From: an uncultured Anaerolineaceae bacterium
GTDB lineage: Bacteria > Chloroflexota > Anaerolineae > Anaerolineales > Anaerolineaceae
DNA: 9,828 nucleotides
Assembly (NCBI GenBank): GCA_937920255.1
Contig: CALDSL010000422.1
Coordinates: 1 to 9,828 of the forward strand
Direction: 5' to 3'
In this document: piece by piece, positions 7,069 through 9,828 of the stretch
Layout: each line of letters opens with the position of its first letter
How positions within the stretch are numbered: position 1 is the stretch's first letter
Made by a program: the position numbers and the translations under genes
The notes under the pieces: model-generated
What the model saw: the letters and a program-made list of their open reading frames with translations, nothing else
Databases searched by the model: none
Told to the model about the DNA's origin: nothing

Positions 7069-8448
7069 ATGAAAATCTACTTTAATGGGGCTGCGCACGA
7101 TGTTACCGGCTCGCAGTTTGTCTTATACGTTAACGGCCAATCCATCATGATCGACTGCGGCTTGTACCAGGGCGAGAACGCCTACGAGCGCAACGTCAAC
7201 TTCCGCTTCAATCCGCAAAAACTGGACGCGGCCATCCTCACCCACGCGCACATTGACCACTCCGGCAACCTGCCCAACCTGGTCAAAAGCGGGTTTGAAG
7301 GCCCCATCTACGCCACCCCCGCCACCGCCGACCTGGCGGACATCATGCTGCGCGATTCGGGCAACATCCAGGAAGATGACGCCCAGTTTCTGAGCAAGAA
7401 GTTCAACGAGAAGTACGAGCCCATCTACACCGCCCAGGACGCGGCGCGCGTCAAAAAGCAGTTCCAGCCCCAGGAGTACAAGCAGGTCTTCCAGCCGGTG
7501 CGCGGCGTCACCGCGCGGCTGTACGATGCCGGCCACATCCTCGGCTCGGCCTCGGTCTGCCTCGACGTGGAAGAAGACGGGCGCGAGCCGTACCGGGTGT
7601 GGTTCTCCGGCGATATCGGTCGCCTGGATCTGCCCTTGCTCAACGACCCGGTGCTGCCCCAGGACGCCAACTATCTCATCATGGAAGCCACCTACGGCGA
7701 CACCACCCATCCCGAGCCGGATGAGGCCTACGCCATGCTGCGCGATCTGGTGCGCCAGACCATCGAACGCGGCGGCAAGGTGATCATTCCGGCCTTCGCC
7801 GTGGGCCGCACCCAGGAGCTGGTGTACAACTTCAACCGCATGATCTCGGCCGGCGAAATCCCCGCCGTGCCGGTGTTTGTCGACAGCCCCATGGCGGTCA
7901 ACGCCACCAGCGTATTCCAGGAGCACCCTGAGCTGTTCGACAAAGAAACCCAGGAATTTATCCGCGAAGGCCGCCATCCGGCGCTGAACTTTAAAGGTCT
8001 CAACTACGTGCGCAGCGTGGAAGAATCCAAGGCCATCAATTACATGGACCAACCCGCCATCGTCATTTCTGCCTCGGGTATGCTGCAAAACGGCCGCATC
8101 CTGCACCACCTGCGGCATAATATCAGCGATCCGCGCAACACCATCCTCATTGTCGGCTGGCAGGCCCCCGACACCCTCGGCCGCAACCTGATCAACGGCG
8201 TCAAAGAAGCCACAATCTACGGCGACCGCTACGAAGTCGAAGCCCAGGTGGTGCAGATTAGTGGCTTCTCGGCCCACGCCGGGCAGGACATGCTCATGCG
8301 CTATGCGCTGGCCAGCAAAAACACCCTGCGCAAGGTGATCCTGGTGCATGCTGAAGCCCAGGTGGCGGGCACCTTCGCCCAGTCGCTCAAAGACGCCGGC
8401 GTCCCCGAAGTCGAATTCCCCGATCTGTACCAGGCGGTGGAAATCTAG
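7069..8448 (+). CDS. Beta-CASP metallo-beta-lactamase-fold RNase (COG1236/YSH1-like)
   Basis: The 459-residue protein carries the complete metal-binding set of the RNA-specific metallo-beta-lactamase family: 'THAHIDHSG' (His59, His61, Asp63, His64), 'DAGHILGS' (His156) and 'FSGDIGR' (Asp182). Beta-CASP motif A is Glu206 in 'MEATYGD'. Motif B is His403 in 'GFSAHAG'. Motif C is His427 in 'VHAEA', where relatives usually read VHGE. 'IPAFAVGRTQE', 'DSPMAVNAT' and 'ISASGML' also fit the beta-CASP and C-terminal RMMBL regions. Relatives are zinc-dependent endo- and/or 5'-3' exoribonucleases related to CPSF-73 and to the Thermus RNase TTHA0252; it lacks the extra C-terminal domain of RNase J. It is probably a cytoplasmic RNA-processing enzyme, co-transcribed with RNase D (38-bp gap, no terminator). 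No clean intrinsic terminator follows directly; a palindromic repeat begins 48 bp after the stop. Confidence 0.92.
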   Translation: MKIYFNGAAHDVTGSQFVLYVNGQSIMIDCGLYQGENAYERNVNFRFNPQKLDAAILTHAHIDHSGNLPNLVKSGFEGPIYATPATADLADIMLRDSGNIQEDDAQFLSKKFNEKYEPIYTAQDAARVKKQFQPQEYKQVFQPVRGVTARLYDAGHILGSASVCLDVEEDGREPYRVWFSGDIGRLDLPLLNDPVLPQDANYLIMEATYGDTTHPEPDEAYAMLRDLVRQTIERGGKVIIPAFAVGRTQELVYNFNRMISAGEIPAVPVFVDSPMAVNATSVFQEHPELFDKETQEFIREGRHPALNFKGLNYVRSVEESKAINYMDQPAIVISASGMLQNGRILHHLRHNISDPRNTILIVGWQAPDTLGRNLINGVKEATIYGDRYEVEAQVVQISGFSAHAGQDMLMRYALASKNTLRKVILVHAEAQVAGTFAQSLKDAGVPEVEFPDLYQAVEI

Positions 8449-8496
8449 CTGAACAGGTCGTAAAACCGGTCGCACTTTGTGGACCACCCAAAAAGA

Positions 8497-8572
8497 TCGA
8501 ACCGCGAAGAACGCAAAGAGCGCAAAGTTAGAAATAAAATCCTTTGCGCTCTTTGCGTTCTTCGCGGTTCGA
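8497..8572. repeat. 31-bp perfect palindromic repeat with 14-nt AT-rich loop (REP/MITE-like)
   Basis: Arms 8497-8527 and 8542-8572 are perfect reverse complements over 31 bp; the loop 8528-8541 is AT-rich. The left arm is built from 9-nt units GCGAAGAAC, GCAAAGAGC and GCAAAG(TTA), so it is both an inverted repeat and a short tandem array. There is no U tract after the stem on the plus strand (GACTTCTG follows), so it is not a classic terminator, although it could protect the 3' end of the RNase operon mRNA. I see no target-site duplication at its ends. Similar palindromes are, from memory, dispersed in several environmental phyla including Chloroflexota; the copy number in this genome cannot be judged from one window. 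Confidence 0.85.
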
Positions 8573-8599
8573 CTTCTGCACGTCGATTAAATAAGAGAA

Positions 8600-8633
8600 A
8601 AGCGCCGGCTGCAAAGTCATGCAGCCGGCGCTT
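8600..8633 (-). terminator. Intrinsic terminator of the CPBP protease gene
   Basis: A perfect 14-bp GC-rich stem (8600-8613 with 8620-8633) encloses a 6-nt loop. It begins five bases beyond the TGA of the minus-strand gene and is followed on that strand by TTTCTCTTATTT, a usable U-rich tract. On the plus strand it is followed by ATTCATC, which is weaker, but it may also stop read-through from the convergent RNase operon. Confidence 0.8.
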
Positions 8634-8638
8634 ATTCA

Positions 8639-9670
8639 TCACACCGTCTCGTGCTCAGTCCGTTCGGCGGCGTGCGGATACGCTGCCAAACCCAAGTCCA
8701 GCGCCGCCCGGCCGCGCCGCCAGCGCACCCAGCCCACCGTCAGCAGGCTGCCCAACACAATGGCCGCCAACCCAATCAACCCGGCCTCCGGGCCAAACGC
8801 GCCACCGGTCCACAACGCCGGCCCGCCCTGCTGGATGTTGAACAACGACGCCGCGCTCTGCATGCCGCTGACCGGGAACCCAAACACATATCCCTGAAAA
8901 TAATTCCAGGTGATGTGCAGGCCGATGGGGATGGCCAGCTCGCCGGTCAGCACATAGCCCAGGCCAAGGAACAGACCGGCGATCATGATATTAACGGTGC
9001 TGACCCACGTTGCGTTCGGGTTGCCCAGGTGCAGCAGGCCAAACACCGCCGATGATCCCAGATATGCCAGCAGCAGCGCTCCTCGCGCGCCAATGGGCCG
9101 AAAGTTAAGCCCTTCGGCCAGGTTGCGCAGCAAGTAACCGCGCGTGATCAGCTCTTCCTGCACGCCGACCCCCAGGAAGAGAAGCAAACCGGTCAGCATG
9201 GGCACCCAGAAGACCTCATAGCTGTAACGGTACAACCCCGTCACGCTCACCCACCCGGCCGCCCATTCAACCACAAAAATCAGCGCCATCAGGGCAGCCC
9301 CGAGCGCCAGCCCAAAGCCAAAATCGGCCCACCAGCCGCGGTTGAAACGAAAGCCAAAATCGCGGAAACGCCGCCGGTCGAGCAGCCGGCCGGCCAGCGC
9401 GATGGCCAGCACCAGCGCCGCCACGCTGGCCACGCGCTGCAGGATCACCAGTGGTGCGCTGGAAAACAGCACCTCGTTAACGCTGTCGGTCAGCGTTTCG
9501 ATATCAGGCTCGGGCGGCAGCCGCCCGCCGATCCACAGCGCCAGGGCAATCAGCGCCGGCAGCGCGGCGCTGCCCGCCTGCATCATCACAAACAGAAAAA
9601 CGGCTGCCAGCAGCAGCCGCCACCCGGCACGCAGCCGGCGTTCTTCCTTATTCCACATGGGGTTGGTCAC
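8639..9670 (-). CDS. CPBP-family intramembrane metalloprotease (Abi/Rce1-like)
   Basis: I choose a GTG start (9668-9670) giving 343 residues, because GGAG (9678-9681) lies seven bases before it. The next ATG (9658) would be 19 bases from that site. The longer frame to 9778 would run through the promoter and up to the tRNA gene. The protein is very hydrophobic, with about eight predicted membrane helices. The CPBP motifs are intact: EELITR (Glu172, Glu173, Arg177), FGLLH (Phe210, His214) and HITWN (His252, Asn256). This family includes the eukaryotic CAAX protease Rce1 and bacterial proteins that process peptides or bacteriocins or confer self-immunity. The bacterial substrate is usually unknown, and nothing nearby (no peptide or exporter gene) identifies one. 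It is a single-gene unit with its own promoter, divergent from the tRNA-Ser gene, and ends in a good terminator. Confidence 0.88.
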   Translation of the reverse strand: MTNPMWNKEERRLRAGWRLLLAAVFLFVMMQAGSAALPALIALALWIGGRLPPEPDIETLTDSVNEVLFSSAPLVILQRVASVAALVLAIALAGRLLDRRRFRDFGFRFNRGWWADFGFGLALGAALMALIFVVEWAAGWVSVTGLYRYSYEVFWVPMLTGLLLFLGVGVQEELITRGYLLRNLAEGLNFRPIGARGALLLAYLGSSAVFGLLHLGNPNATWVSTVNIMIAGLFLGLGYVLTGELAIPIGLHITWNYFQGYVFGFPVSGMQSAASLFNIQQGGPALWTGGAFGPEAGLIGLAAIVLGSLLTVGWVRWRRGRAALDLGLAAYPHAAERTEHETV

Positions 9671-9677
9671 GATGCTT

Positions 9678-9681
9678 CTCC
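9678..9681 (-). promoter_or_regulatory. Shine-Dalgarno element that sets a GTG start for the CPBP gene
   Basis: GGAG (within CGGAGAAG on the minus strand) is seven bases from the GTG at 9668-9670. The only competing downstream ATG is twelve bases further on. This spacing is the reason for the GTG call. Confidence 0.65.
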
Positions 9682-9700
9682 GGTAGAGGTGTACTGGCCA

Positions 9701-9706
9701 AGTATA
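9701..9706 (-). promoter_or_regulatory. Predicted -10 of the CPBP gene
   Basis: TATACT (5 of 6 to TATAAT) on the minus strand would start transcription near 9694, giving a leader of about 24 nt containing the GGAG site. No good -35 sits at 16-18 bp; TTGATC at 9728-9733 is 21 bp away. A CCGCGCGG octamer (9711-9718) lies four bases upstream of the -10. Confidence 0.4.
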
Positions 9707-9739
9707 CCACCCGCGCGGCCCGCCAAAGATCAAAACCTC

Positions 9740-9769
9740 CTCACAGGAAAAACGAAATTCAGGTATAAT
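9740..9769 (+). promoter_or_regulatory. Predicted promoter of the tRNA-Ser gene
   Basis: A perfect TATAAT (9764-9769) is preceded at 18 bp by CTCACA (9740-9745, 4 of 6 to TTGACA). The start site would be about 9776, only a few bases before the mature tRNA 5' end at 9780, as is common for tRNA genes. Confidence 0.6.
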
Positions 9770-9779
9770 ATGCCGCATT

Positions 9780-9828
9780 GGAGAGGTGCCTGAGCGGTTG
9801 AAAGGGGCGGTCTCGAAAACCGTTGTGG
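9780..9828 (+). tRNA. tRNA-Ser (CGA), 5' part, cut by the window end
   Basis: The 49 bases visible start with acceptor strand GGAGAGG and continue through a D arm (CCTGAGCGGTTGAAAGG) into anticodon stem GCGGT (9807-9811) paired with ACCGT (9819-9823). The loop CTCGAAA contains anticodon CGA (9814-9816), which reads UCG serine codons. The sequence closely follows the bacterial tRNA-Ser pattern, and the first bases of a long variable arm begin at 9824. The variable arm, T arm and 3' acceptor strand lie outside the window. Confidence 0.93.

Noticed and set aside
7123..8487. 454-codon open frame on the strand opposite the beta-CASP RNase gene
   Set aside because: It is antisense to a gene with all catalytic motifs intact. 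Its translation is His/Gly/Val-rich with no recognisable domain, as expected for the reverse complement of GC-rich coding sequence.
8497..8572. CRISPR array or insertion sequence at the palindrome
   Set aside because: There are no spaced direct repeats with unique spacers, no transposase gene and no target-site duplication visible.
8479..8841. Open frames crossing the palindromic repeat on both strands (also 8445-8642 on the minus strand)
   Set aside because: Their Arg/Lys/Glu- or Arg/Leu-rich translations come from the palindrome itself, a familiar source of false hypothetical proteins. They also overlap the terminator and the CPBP gene.
9671..9778. N-terminal extension of the CPBP gene to 9778
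   Set aside because: It would start two bases from the tRNA gene and translate through the predicted -10 and the Shine-Dalgarno used by the GTG start.
9780..9828. Integration of a mobile element at the tRNA-Ser gene
   Set aside because: The tRNA 3' end, where integrases act, is outside the window, and nothing upstream looks like integrated DNA.

Overview
This window of about 9.8 kb has the density, moderately high GC and protein families of a free-living bacterial chromosome. A member of the Chloroflexota, perhaps Anaerolineae, is the best guess. That rests on the Thr/Pro/Ala-rich lipoprotein linker, the very large MASE1-GAF-PAS-GGDEF protein and the palindromic 'GCAAAGA' intergenic repeat. 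It is inference from style, not from a marker gene. No phage, transposase, CRISPR or plasmid functions are visible.

Layout, left to right: (1) 1-203 is non-coding. It carries a minus-strand promoter pointing off the left edge and a plus-strand promoter for the first gene. (2) 222-1220 (+) is a membrane protein with a LiaF/DUF5668-like N-terminus and a repetitive 'DSGSGS' beta-repeat domain. It faces a YceI-family lipoprotein (1288-2037, -), and a 17-bp hairpin terminator lies between them. (3) 2147-5734 (-) is a 1195-residue membrane sensor diguanylate cyclase. A GC-rich inverted repeat lies between it and the YceI gene and coincides with a predicted YceI promoter. (4) Divergent from it, 5888-7030 (+) is ribonuclease D, followed after 38 bp by a beta-CASP metallo-beta-lactamase RNase (7069-8448, +). 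These two look like an RNA-processing operon. (5) 8449-8638 holds a 31-bp perfect palindromic repeat and then a terminator hairpin belonging to the convergent CPBP membrane protease gene (8639-9670, -). (6) The right edge is the 5' half of a tRNA-Ser(CGA) gene with its own promoter (9780-9828, +, cut by the window end).

The genes are mostly general physiology: envelope proteins, c-di-GMP signalling, RNA turnover, membrane proteolysis and a tRNA. I do not see a convincing undescribed multi-gene system. The observations most worth following are regulatory or structural. The two divergent genes around 5735-5887 lack Shine-Dalgarno sequences, and their promoter elements sit right at the start codons, which suggests leaderless mRNAs. 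A CCGCGCGG box recurs beside the -10 of two separate promoters. The palindrome at 8497-8572 contains an internal 9-nt periodicity. The first gene's protein has a regular 21-22-residue Ser-Gly repeat.
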